Below, piece by piece: positions 22,551 through 34,312 of a DNA stretch of 64,000 nucleotides. The notes under the pieces were generated by a model that saw only the letters and a program-made list of their open reading frames with translations, had not been told where the DNA came from and made no database searches. The position numbers and the translations under genes are program-made. The stretch lies in contig OX485807.1 in assembly GCA_950295325.1 (NCBI GenBank), positions 41,818,440-41,882,439 on the forward strand. The letters run 5' to 3'. Each line of letters begins with the position of its first letter. The first letter of the stretch is position 1. The DNA is from Polytrichum commune. Lineage: Eukaryota; Streptophyta; Polytrichopsida; Polytrichales; Polytrichaceae.

Positions 22551-24091
22551 TAATAATATCGCCACATACCGTACTTAGGAAGAGGGCATTGATGAGAGAA
22601 ATCCATTTCTTTCATTTGTGTCTGCATGAAATGGTTCAAATTTATAACTATCTTAGGACTTATTAGAAGAATTTCTTTCCGAAAGTAGAAATCGCCACCC
22701 AGACCCCCTCGGAAACGCTTTTCATCCCTATGAATATGTTTGTGCTTTACATAGGCATTCAAATGCTCAAGAGATGAAAGTAAATCCTTGATCGTTGTTT
22801 GAAAACGACATAGCCGCTCCCAATTATGTTCGAAAGAATGACCTCTGCAGGTGCTACAGATACTTAGTTGCCATCCCTCTATAGGGAACAACATTGAAGT
22901 GAAATTGATTTTAGAGTCCGGGAAGCCAATGTAACCCTTATGGGACTAAAAGTGCATCACCATGGTGTCAAACATGCTAATTCTCTAGAGTAGTGGAGTA
23001 CAATAGCCTCTATGACATAGAAGCTAATATCAACTTGATCCAGTTGGAAGCAAGACTTGAGATTCCCTGATACAATCCCTAGGTATGCAACTCCCATATT
23101 ATACGCAGGGGGCATCGGTATCAAAACGGCATAAAGGACGGTTTTTGTAAAAAAATATATATTTATACAAAAATAAAAGGACCAAAATTTTGTGTGAAGA
23201 CCAAATTAAATAAAATGAGATATTAAAAACGTTAGGTTGCATATTTATTCAAAAAATCAAAAAATCAAAATTAAAATCCACAACTCATATAAAACATTGA
23301 AACACCTTTTTTTTAAACCTTGTAGAGGGTCTAATTTAAAATTCTCCACACAAGTTTTTGCCTCCAATTAAAAAGTAAAAGTCATTGACGATGTTTTATT
23401 TATAATTAAAAATATTGGAATTCTATTAAAAAACCCAAAAGTTGGCTAGTTTGACCTATGGAACTTGTATTAAAAAAATCATAAAATTTGGTTTGTAAAA
23501 TAATTATATACTTCAATGTAGCCCATACAGTACCATGTGGGTGTACGAAAGGGTATTTGATATAAACTTGGCTCACAAAGTATTCATAAAGGGGGGAGGG
23601 GGCAGGGTGATATACCATGAGGTGACCTTAAGGTTTCTCACAAGAAGACTTTATTTCATCTGATTATAACCTTTATCCCCCAAAAGTACATTTGTATTAA
23701 TCCATGACGCAATATTTGCCTTGGATTTGCCTTGGATTTGTGTTAATCCATGAAGCAATTGATTTGCCTTGGAGGTTGAAGGAATTGAAGATTGCTAGAT
23801 ATGCATATTAAAATTTTGAAGTTGTTCATTTTTTTTCTTGATTCAAAATTTTTTCTCACATTTGAATCACACATCTCTTCAGATTGGAAATTTTAGTCCT
23901 TGCTGACTTATACTCTTAAAGTTGCTCATGCCACTCTTCAATTTCTTGGCTTCAGAGGTGACGGCAATCTAGAGTGGCGGATGCTTTTCATGTTGGTTAT
24001 ATTTTTAACAATTTCAATGTTGATGAGAACAATTGCACACAAAAAAAATATGCACATAATTTGGTAAGCAGTGACTTCCTTTACATTGGTT
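22551..24091. other. Spacer, nothing recognised
   Basis: AT-rich sequence with only short ORFs. A duplicated TTGCCTTGGATTTG phrase near 23720-23740 is a minor local repeat. Confidence 0.35.
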
Positions 24092-24268
24092 AAGGCACCT
24101 GAAGATGTTTATAATATGGATGAGATCAATTTTTTTTATTGTGTCCAATCAAATAATACACTAAATGCAACAAAAAACTTGTGGGCACAAAATATATTGT
24201 CATTTGAAAGATATGAAGGAATTTATTTTCCATTGATCTTGATTTTAAAGTGCGATTCTTTACACTAA
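24092..24268 (+). pseudogene. pogo/Tigger-like transposase fragment
   Basis: The frame reads APEDVYNMDE and continues FFYCVQSNNTLN, the region around the first catalytic Asp of Tigger-type transposases. Similarity fades after about 40 codons. The TIRs of this copy were not found, and its sequence is clearly divergent from the element at 8360-11207. Confidence 0.6.
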
Positions 24269-26002
24269 TCTTAATCAATCTGAATAATAAATGTCTCTAA
24301 TTTGAATTATTTTTAATGTGCATCTAATGGGTTGGGATCCATTTGTTAATTATTTTTAAATTCCACTTATACGCTAAAATACAAGATTCAAGATTTTGCT
24401 AAATGAGTATTGATACCTAGAACCAGACAAACTCACATATCATGCACATCTCATGTGGCTAAACTCCTACTCACTTTTTTTATTGCAGAACGTCACATTT
24501 CACACAAGAGTCCTGACAATAGTAGTCTTCCTTCACAGAGTGACCGACCCTAAGTATTGCAAGCGGGATGCCTACTTACTAAATGAAACTGACTACCCTG
24601 AGAACTGACTACCTTCCAGATGGTTCTTCTATATTTGACGTTCTACTTCCCAATGCTACTACATTCTTTTACAATGTCAAAACTAACAAGTGACTAACTA
24701 ATGGTGCCAATAATGAGCGAGCTTTTAAGTGGTGTTTTACAACGAAATCTTGTTCAATTTAAGTAATCAATGTATAAATGTTATTTTATTTTTTATGAAG
24801 AATCCAAATATGTGCAAATGGATTCTCTAGTTTTTGTCACAAACAACATTTTACACTATAAAGTTGCATTTTTGAAAAACCAGATGATTCTATACAAATT
24901 CGGCAAGGCTCAAGTTATAGCTAAAATGCTCGTGAAAGGGCATGTGCACAAGATGTGCGATGTTCAAGGATATGGGTTCTTGTTGTTTAATCCAAGATTT
25001 GATATACGCCTTCGGAAGGTCAAAATCTATCAAGTGTTGAGTCATGAAATATTAGCAGTAATACAAAACAAACCTTGGTAACATGCCCACAATAATCTAC
25101 ATTATGCGCACGAGGCTCAAGCAAATGAAGAATATGTTGGCCATTTGGACCGCCATGTCAGCTGAAGAGCACGATCGTCGACTTGTAGGTTCGTGCTGGA
25201 ACTCATTATTCAAATGAAAAAAGTTGTGGATGATCGTCAACTTCGTAATGAACTTGACATATTATATATGAAGGGCATAGAAAGAGCACTGGGAGAGCAG
25301 TTCGAGAGTTTAGGATTTACGACCAAAATTTTTTGTAGTTAATTTTCAAACAGCATTCAATGATCTTGCTCAAAAAATTCAAGGGACAATTGAATATACG
25401 CCAACCATACGGCTTCGAAGTGCCCTGACATACGCTTGTCAAACTTTAAGATGGTGCAGCAAAAGTACAGAACAATAACTTCAAGAGACTTGGCATTGGA
25501 AAAAAATTGAACGACAACATATCACATAATGAGACGTTCAAAGTAACTCATATGATGGCTGAGAGCAAAATAAGTTGGATGCTCGACCTTCGATTGTTGA
25601 TTTCTTAAATAATCATCATCAAAATGAAGACTTTCTTTGCTTTTTTAATAACCTTATAATTAATTGGTAGACCTAGAATAAGCAACAAATTTTGAGCATG
25701 TAGTCAAAAAAATGTTAAACACATGTTTATTGGGTGTCCATTCTAAGATCTACATATAATGTTCATTTATATGTGTTAAAATAAGATAAAAATTTGAATT
25801 AGAGCCACTTGGGCCTATAGTCTTGACTAATTATGACTTTAAGCAAGAGCAATCTTAAGTTGTGGTCCTCTACAAATTTTATTGCGATACAATCATACAA
25901 AGTTGCATCAATAACTTTGCAAATTTTATGCAATATCATTCATCGTATTAAATGTTACTTACTACTGTAGTTTACTAGCAGGTTCGACAACTTGCTGCCT
26001 AA
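24269..26002. other. Spacer with short unassigned ORFs
   Basis: A 103-codon plus-strand frame at 24770-25081 is open but resembles nothing I know. It is followed by disrupted frames to about 25650 that may be transposon remains. No named feature. Confidence 0.3.
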
Positions 26003-26410
26003 TATTTACCTAATATCACCCCTGAAGTTACGGATTACAATGAGCCTTATTACAGAGACCGGCAAGTGAGCGTGGACGCAGCCAACGCCATCTTGGTGGG
26101 TGTTGCTTTGATTGCGAGTGTGACGATTGCTGAATGGCTTCAGCCGCCGTTGGGCTACTCCACAGACTACAACGAACAATACTCGAATAGTTTGCCGGCA
26201 CCCCCTACTTCCAACCCTTAATATGCCACCTTCGACCATCATCATGCGTTGAACTGGTTTTGGGCTTTCAACAGTTTATCTTTCTTTATGGCCATTGCCA
26301 CCGTTATGTTAGGGGCCCAAAGTGTTTTACCATCTCATAGGATGACCGTGAAGCAAGAGATGGCGAAACTACAACGTAACCTTATCATAACCTTTACCGT
26401 AGGTTCATAG
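26003..26410 (+). pseudogene. PGG-domain (ankyrin-type membrane protein) relic
   Basis: One frame has SVDAANAILVGVALIASVTI followed by AEWLQPPLGYS, an in-frame TAA at 26219-26221, then FWAFNSLSFFMAIATVML and ends at TAG 26408. This matches the PGG domain (PF13962): a first membrane helix, the PPxG motif and a second helix after a luminal loop. In plants the domain follows ankyrin repeats in ACD6-like membrane proteins; no ankyrin repeats are present here. The stop in the loop and missing N-terminus argue for a pseudogene, although a short exon of a larger, differently spliced gene cannot be excluded. Confidence 0.72.
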
Positions 26411-26704
26411 GTGGTTCGACACATGTTACCCGAATAATTAATTAAAGTTCAAAAAGTAGGTTCGGCACCTAAATAGAGTATATTCATATTTTAGACAATT
26501 TTCTCTTTTAATTTTTAAAAAATTGGCTTAAATTCAATTTTAATTTTCTATTTAAGCTTATATCTTGTACATTTGTCTTGCATTGAATGACAAGTAAGAT
26601 GTGAGTGAAGAGTTGAGAATGCTCTGTGCTTTATGCAAGTAGAGTGGAGTTGTGTTCAACAATGCATATGGGATATCTAAACTTTGAGGTGAAGCACCTA
26701 GTTA

Positions 26705-27290
26705 GACTTCATTTTTATAACACACATAACTTTTGCATAGAGTCTTCAAATGACATAAAATTTGTTGAAGGTGAAATATTACTTGATTTCTAAATTTTTC
26801 TTAGACCAACAAAATTCCAAAAAAGTTGATCTTCTATGCACAAATGAGCTCCGAAAAACTGTTATGAAAGCATTTTAATTTTTTGATCTTTACACGGCTG
26901 CAATGTTTTGTCCATATCCTTTGCATAAAGACTTATTTTGACACAAAACTTGTTGGAGGTGGAAGAAGGATTGATTTCTCAACTTTTGTTAGTTGGACAA
27001 AATTCTATAAAACTTCATCTTCTATGCTCAATTGGACTCCAAAAATTTGTGTACAACACATTTGAAAAGCCTCACCTAGAGTCCTGCTACTTCTTAACCC
27101 ATATTCTTTGTGGACTAATGTAAGTGAGCTTGATTACAAAAGGAGCACCTTCTCTCCTTCAAAATTCACATATGCTTTCATTGTAAGTGAAACTCTAGTG
27201 AGAAGTAAAAATTTCTTACTTTTTGGCAATTTTGAAAAACAATTAATTTTATATTCGGCAAAAAATGCCAATAATATTCCAAAATTTTAG
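26705..27290. repeat. Degenerate tandem array, unit about 200 bp
   Basis: The phrase GCATA(G/A)AG-CTT ... ACA(T/C)AAAA(T/C)TTGTTG(A/G)AGGTG ... TTGAT(C/T)TC ... CATCTTCTATGC is repeated at about 26733-26850 and 26925-27035, with a weaker third unit after 27090. The units have diverged strongly. It may be an old satellite. Confidence 0.5.
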
Positions 27291-29427
27291 GCATCTATTT
27301 TTAGAATTATTTTGTGCCAAAACTGCTATTAAACTACGGTATTCAAAATTACAAAGTGCTACAATTATTGATTGAAAATGTAATATTCTACAAAGCAAGG
27401 TCATCTATGTCTTATTATGTTCGAACAACCTATTCAACATTTTGCTAGTAAAAATTAAACTCTAGGATAAGAAGCATTGCTAGTCTAGTATCGTCTTCTT
27501 TTGATACTATTTGGACATTTAAAATTAAAATTTTACAAATTTTGATACTCTACTAGGAGAAAAATATGCCTAAAAGAACCGCAGCCAAAATTGGTTGCTG
27601 ATTTTTTGACCAACATGATCTGCAGTCACAAAACAACTACAATTTATTTTTATTTTAAAAACATTTTGCAGCTGCAATTTCAAATCTTTTAGGGCGTGTA
27701 ATATCCTTTTGGAAAGGTATTTTCAAGGCCTTTCCAACGGTATATTACACACATCCAAATTCCTAAAATTTGAAGTGGTAAGAAGTTGTTTATTACGTAA
27801 GGTTCTTTGATATCATTATTAATGTTGGTTATTGATATTGTACATTCACCTTTAAATCACCTTAGAATTTGAAGTGGTAAGAAGTTGGTAATTTGGCAGC
27901 ACTATCACTAAAAATACCAGCATTGACTGCAAGCATGGTAGATCACTTAGTGCATTTTAAAAACGACGTGCGGCATAATATAGAGAGGATTAAAATCATT
28001 TGAAATAAAAATTATAAAGGGCTTCCAAATAATGAAGGGGCCATTAAATGTAGACAATCCCATTATAAGTAAGTTAGGTGGACATAAAACGTGGGCCATT
28101 GTTTTTTTGTAAAATTAATATAGGGGTTGAAGATAAGGATCCTAGAAGGTATGTTTAGTATGGTATGTAAATGGGTTTAGGACTTGCGGGGATGGATGAT
28201 AATTGGGATTTCCGTCTGTCCAAAATTACTTAAAAGGAATATAGAGTACAAAAAATTGGAGTGACTTAGACAATATAAGTAATGGAAGGGTGCAAACAAA
28301 AGGGCCATTTTTGAAATTTAGGTAATTATAGGGAGGCTTTAATTTAGCCCTTGAAGGTAAATAGCCCCAAAACAAAAAAAAACCCAACCGCACATGGTGC
28401 ACAAAAATGCTTTAGAGTGATCTACCCGTGACTGCAAGTATAGTCAAGTAAACAACTCTTGAACCTTGCATAGGTTTAAGTAAACGTGATTCAAAATTAT
28501 ACACTAATTTTGAATTTTGTGAAGGAAAAAATCATAAACATTACTAAATCATATTGATCTACAAAGTCAAGCAATTTATGGTGACCTCGGGGGGTCACTC
28601 CCCCTTGTATTATGTAACCAAGTCCGTATAGAGGGTATTTTTATGGGGGCTATTTACCTCCTCATTTGGATTTTAGACAATCCTTTAAGTAAATTATAAA
28701 TTAATAAATGAATAAAACTACTTCACCAAATACTCAACACCCTATAGGTGATTATAAAATAAACCCAAACTATTTCAAATGATGCTAAATTTCTTATAAA
28801 ATTTTGATTTACTCATTCTGTACGAAGGCAAACTTAAAACTCCAATATGGCATGGCATATATTCATGTTGCTATATATTGATGAAAGAAGAGTGTTCACA
28901 TCACAACCCAGCCGTTCAGTTTTTCATTCATTTTGCATGTATTATATGTAAATATACTCATTCTATTTTATTTTTTTAATTCCGTTATTATTTTTGTCAT
29001 ACTAATTTTTTTCTACCTCAAACCTAAAGTGAGGGGTTTCCCCTTATACTATATATATATATAATCACATGTTTCGCAATTTAAGTAGTCTATGGTAGAT
29101 CTATGAATAAAAAACACCCTATAGTTGTTCTCACGTGGTTTCTACTTATTAGCCAGTCAACCCCCTGAGATGTTGACAAGATGTTTTTCAAGAAAAATCT
29201 ACATATTTTAGAAGGTGGTGCAAGTAGGTGATATTGAGCAATGAATTGTCTTGTATTTCTTTTAAATATGATAAAATTACATCAAATTAATTTTTTTCTA
29301 ATAAATTTTTGTATTGATGCCCTCAATTTTATAATGAATTCAAGGAATATGAAAAAAAAATCAACTTCAAAATATTGAAACCCATGAAATTTATGTCCAA
29401 AACCAAATTTAAACATTTTCTTTGAGC
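27291..29427. other. AT-rich spacer
   Basis: No coding similarity. It contains the hairpin listed at 27696-27750 and a patch at about 28130-28330 with weak likeness to the interior of the MITEs at 29428 and 30216. Confidence 0.35.
27696..27750. repeat. 22-bp-arm hairpin
   Basis: The arms GTGTAATATCCTTTTGGAAA(GG) and (CC)TTTCCAACGGTATATTACAC pair with three mismatches over 22 bp around an 11-nt loop. It could be a MITE core or a small-RNA foldback. No flanking coding context. Confidence 0.6.
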
Positions 29428-29747
29428 CTCGGGGGGGGGGGGTAGTCATTGGTTCGAGTAGCAATATATGTGCGAATAAATGATAGGGTATTTTAAAAAC
29501 ATGGGAGCAAAAAATTATAAATGGACTTAAGAGTAATATAGGGTATCAAAAATGACACTGGACATCTTTAAAGTACTATAGGGTATGGAATAACAGGTAA
29601 TTTGGAATTATAAGTAATGCAAGCCATTTTTCTATTGACCCAAAGTAGAAATTTACATAATGATAGCATGTGAAAAAAAGAAGAGAATTGAAAGTAATAC
29701 CCCCCTATATCCTTAAATTTTTAACACACTGCCCCCCCCCCCTTGAG
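29428..29747. mobile_element. MITE with G-run termini, copy 1 (8-bp TSD)
   Basis: The element starts CTCGGGG with a 13-G run and ends in a C run closing CCTTGAG. Flanks are CTTTGAGC on the left and CGTTGAGC on the right, matching 7 of 8. The interior from GTAGTCATTGGTT to AACACACT is near identical to copy 2. No ORF. An 8-bp duplication points to hAT-type mobilisation. Confidence 0.85.
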
Positions 29748-30215
29748 CGTTGAGCATCACTTCTAATGATAATTTTTGAAGAAATCATCTTGAAATTTTA
29801 TATTTAAGTATTTAACACAACAATAAATGTTGCCATGAAACATAAAGCAATTTAAATAATGATTTGCTACTACTTTTAGGCATTTGACCAAAAAAACTAT
29901 GGTTTAAATAAACCAAAGCATTTTTTTGGCGCACTTGACCATGCTTGCACCCCACTATTCACAATATTCATACTATTCATACTGACCCTATTCACTATTT
30001 ATACCAACATTAGTTTCTTCTTATTTTTTGAGTTTCTTCCCATGAAGGTAAGATAGTGGAGGCCCATGTCATATGCTAAATGTAGAATGGAACACCACCA
30101 TGCAACCGAATAATGTTATGGTGCCATATGATTCTTCCATATGCGTTGCTTAAACTCCACCTCAAAACCCTCTTTAGTTGATAGGATCCATTGGAGGCAA
30201 GTAGGGATTTGGGAT
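29748..30215. other. Spacer between the two MITE copies
   Basis: 468 bp of unrelated sequence separates the two near-identical elements. No gene seen. Confidence 0.4.
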
Positions 30216-30550
30216 CTCGGGGGGTAGTCACTGGTTGGAGTAGCAATATACGTGCGAACAAATGATAGGGTATTTTAAAAACATGGGGGCAAAAAATTAT
30301 AAATGGACTTAAGAGCAATATAGGGTATCAAAAATGGCATTGGACATCTTTAAAGTACTATAGGGTATGGAATAATAGGTAATTTGGAATTATAAGTAAT
30401 GCAAGCCATTTTTCTATTAACCCAAAATAGAAATTTACATAATGATAGCATGTGAAAAAAAAATTGAAAGTAATACCCCCCTATAAAATAATGGTTGTTC
30501 GCACCTATATCCTTAACTTTTTAACACACTACCCCCCCCCCCCCCCCGAG
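30216..30550. mobile_element. MITE with G-run termini, copy 2 (8-bp TSD)
   Basis: Starts CTCGGGGGGTAGTCACTGG and ends CACACTACC plus a long C run and CGAG, giving the inverted terminus CTCGGGGGGTAGT. It is flanked on both sides by a perfect TTTGGGAT duplication. The interior repeats that of copy 1 in the same orientation with few changes, so both insertions are recent relative to the rest of the debris. Confidence 0.9.
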
Positions 30551-31967
30551 TTTGGGATAGTGTGCAGCCTTATGACCAATAAGTTGCATAGACCAATTGC
30601 ATGACAATATTGTACTTATCCTCTCACCAATGTCACATGTTTCAATTCCCAAGGATGATTTCAAAGATTTGTGTGTCACGCTTAACCCCTAAGCGCCAAA
30701 GGGGGTCCCATGGTTAAATGTAGTTATTTGGTATATAATATAGTTGGGTTCCTAATATATACTCTATTTGTTGTTCCCTAATGTATGGATGTGGAGAACT
30801 TGTTCTTGAGAGGCACTCCTTGAATTTTGGGCATGTTTTCATTTCTTGATCTTTGAGATCTAAGTCCAAAACATGTCCACATAGTAGTGTTCCCCCTTGC
30901 TACCCCGTCCACCTAATTTTGTGCATTTGTTTCTAGCCATCCACACATAAGACCTGAAATTGTCAAATCCTCCTACTTCATCTTTGAGTTGCACATTACC
31001 CTCCCAAGTTCATCCTGACCCAAAATGAGCCATCCAAATAAATAAATAAATAAATGGACTTAAAGTGCAAGCCTCTCCTCGTGAGGGCATGATCCACTTG
31101 TGCACTTCAAATTAGGCCACATGTCAAGCATGTATTCGGCAAACTCATCTGACCGGTCACACATTGGAAGCCACCAAACATCATGTTTTGGAAGAAGAAG
31201 AAATTCAAAAAGAAAAAATCAATTCAAAACTACCCCTCATGAACTCCATTTCATGCCCCATGTCCCCTTTGGTGCTATAGCCATTTTAGGCTAAGCCTAC
31301 CACCTCTCAAAGTAGTTCAAGCCCAACACCACGGGGGCCGCCGTACCATGTGACCGTAAACCCCCCCTTTTCCCCCTTTTCCCCCTTTAATTGTATCACT
31401 AAAATCATACACAACCCTACTCAACCTTGGGATTTTTACAAGCTTACCTCCCCTCCATGCCCTTCACCCTTCAAATATTGGCCTTCACACATCATAGACC
31501 AAAAAATAGAAAACCACTGCAAGCATATAACGTAAGGTGCATGTACCTAAAACCAACATCACATGCATACATATAGAACCGACATATGTATGAATGTGCC
31601 AATGGCTATACAATCTCTAGTAAACATAGGGATATTTGAAGCCAACAAATTCCATAAAGGAAGAAAATAATTCTACCTTTGTCAAAGCCTATTGGATATT
31701 CATGACCACTTCGAGTATGGGCAATGACACTTGGCCCAACACTCTCCCCCTTCCCTTAACACATATGAATTGGATACCCCATTGTAGGGGCATTGTGGAC
31801 ATATTCTTGAACACATGACCTTGCAAATGCAACACCATCTACGTAATGTTGATCTTACAGGTACATGACTTGATTCATTGAGGGACAGTTCCTAGATGTG
31901 TACCATGTTCTCCTCAACCAAGTGGATGCTAAAACCCTAGCCAAAGTCATTAAAAAATCTACATGTT
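30551..31967. other. Spacer, nothing recognised
   Basis: Short ORFs only. Simple repeats include AAATAAAT units near 31040-31055 and a CCCCCTTTT run near 31363-31388. Confidence 0.35.
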
Positions 31968-32189
31968 TCATTGCCTTCGTTCCCTTTTTTTTTTACAATT
32001 TTCTTCACAAAATATCCACATATTCACCAAGGATGTGTCTAGCAAAAAGAAGAGTTTGTGCCACCACTTATGGACGTGAACCTGACATGAGTATAGGCCA
32101 TGTAGATGGTCGGCCACATCTACCCCTCGCATATACGAGGTACACTCTAAACTCCATAACATCATGCATGTGGCAACCAAAGTGCACAT
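31968..32189 (-). pseudogene. piggyBac-type transposase fragment
   Basis: The minus-strand frame includes MRGVDVADHLHGLYSC followed by VHKWWHKLFFLLDTSLVNMW. This is the hallmark of the DDE_Tnp_1_7 (piggyBac/PGBD) core: G-V-D, about 20 residues, K-W-W-x-K-L-F-F and V-N-x-x-I; the Asp of GVD is the last catalytic residue. The rest of the transposase is not recognisable on either side. Known: piggyBac elements insert at TTAA; no ends were found. Inferred: old relic. Confidence 0.82.
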
Positions 32190-32453
32190 AATATTAAGTA
32201 ATTATGTAGTGTTAACATGGATACATGATAAAAGAGATTAGTATAGCGTGTGACATTACAAAATAACACGAAGTGCAACATTGCAATATTGGATTGTCAT
32301 TTATCGAACATCCATATTTGAATGGGTTGACACTTGGCTCCTTGTGTTCCATAACTTTGCTATCGAATTTGGAGTTCTTTTCGTCATGACATCAACCCTT
32401 AGGTCTAGGGCACTCAGTTGGATAAAATTGAACCCTCTATGCAACCAACCAAC

Positions 32454-32523
<70 letters not shown>

Positions 32524-34312
32524 AACCCTTGTAACCGAGATACTTGCATGGCATCTGCAAAATGAAGACTTCTGTATATTGTGAATCCCTTTGTTTCAAG
32601 AATGACTTTCCTAAGGGGATGCAACCCTCCTACCTACCTCCTCACCTGCAAATCTCCCAATAGTAATGTCACAGCCTGAAATGGAAGCCATGAGCAGATT
32701 TTCATTTCTAAACCCACAAATTCATGACACATCACATTGTTCATTTAACCAAACTAAAAACATCGCACTTGTCACATTGTTGTCATCAGCTCAACGGTGT
32801 GGGAGATCCATGTTGCAACGACCAAACAAAGGAGATGGCAAACCTTAGTTGAAGAGGGCCCATGTAGGTTTGCAAGGGTATGCACAGATACAACTGACAA
32901 AACGATGGAACAGCTAAGTTTCATTATGTGGTTTTACACAAAAGTGACAAGTAGCAGTGAAGAAAACTCACTTCCTCTACTCATTTCTTCTGGGAGGAAA
33001 CCGTATAATGAAACTCGCATGTGCATTTCCTGAGAAATTGAAGGAGCTCACCCAACTTCAATTTAATCCTCATAGAGAAGAGGCCATCCAGAACAGTGAC
33101 TAAAATCAAGAAGTACAAAGGACACCAACATATGAGTCTCATTATTGTTAAGATTTCCACAAGGGATGGGTGGGAATGAACACACATTCCAGAAGAACCA
33201 TGAAACCATACATGACAGACTTCGCCACTTTCAAGAGTCATCATTAACTGAAACATGCAAAAAATACAATGAGCTCGTCCTGCAGAGAGGAAGGCCTACT
33301 GTGTTTTCCCTTGTACTTGGCCACATGCTTTCAAACAGAAAGAAGCCAGCAGAGAGTCCCACACAGATGAGGATTTCAGACCACATAATTCCGTCGCGGT
33401 ATACTTGTAAGAACTTACTGCCATATGTCAGACCCTTCTACTGCAATAGATCATCCGAAAAGACTGTTGTCCCTCCAGGTGAGCTTGAATATTCCATTCT
33501 GAAAGGCCTATTTTCAGATACTACAAATAGCCCTACAGTGGTAGCTGACGTTTGATACACTGAGCACTGTCCAGTATTTATCAACAGAAATTTCCAACAG
33601 CTTTCCAATTCCACCAATTTTCTGCCTGCACAACATACTGCTACTTGTGCAAATCACTTCAACAGACTGGACACTGTACAACATAATAGAATTTGGCATT
33701 CAATGCCCTTGCTACACATCTCCACTTCCAGTTCAACTTCGCCACATATTATTGCTGGAGGTGTTGTATAAGACATACAGGACCACAACATCCTGTGCTC
33801 TCTATGCAGAATGACCAAAATGTAATCACATGGGGATGTGGATTTTAAGCACAAGTCAGAGAACTGGTGCATGCTCTACTGTCGTATGAGAAGGGAGAAA
33901 TAGGAACCATCAGTAACACCTGGTGCAAATAACAGGTTCAACACATACTAAGAAGATGAGACGACCTTTGACATCTACAATGGCAGATAGTCACAGGTCT
34001 TACCTAGCCCCATGTGGATTTGCTTGTTCTGAGCATGTTTTGAGTTTGACATGCTTCTAGAAACCCAGATTGACAACCCATTCACCTCCCAACACCAAGG
34101 AAACTGGTTCTAGATTACAACTAAGAAGGTGTAGACTCAGAATGTTAAGTGGCAGTCCACACTCATGGCAGGTCACACCTTTGTCATACTGAGCACTCTT
34201 CACACCGACTCAGAATCTAGAAGGCCTCCACATAGAGACCATAGAGCCAAAGAATCACTTGTAGGTGTATACTAGTTTTACAGCCAGGTACCTCTCCCAA
34301 AACACAGTAATG
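32190..34312. other. Spacer and probable 3' UTR side of VPS50
   Basis: The part nearest 34312 should contain the VPS50 3' UTR. Several ORFs of 60 to 136 codons exist on both strands, including 33145-33555 (+), but none resembles a known family or has a good start context. Confidence 0.35.
32456..32519. repeat. (CA)32 microsatellite
   Basis: Perfect CA run of 64 bp, ending before CATACAAACC. Confidence 0.95.

Noticed and set aside
32301-32624. ORFs with His-Thr or Cys-Val repeats
   Set aside because: They are translations of the CA microsatellite.
33145-33555. 136-codon plus-strand ORF
   Set aside because: No family likeness, non-ATG first codon, and it lies where the VPS50 3' UTR or spacer is expected.
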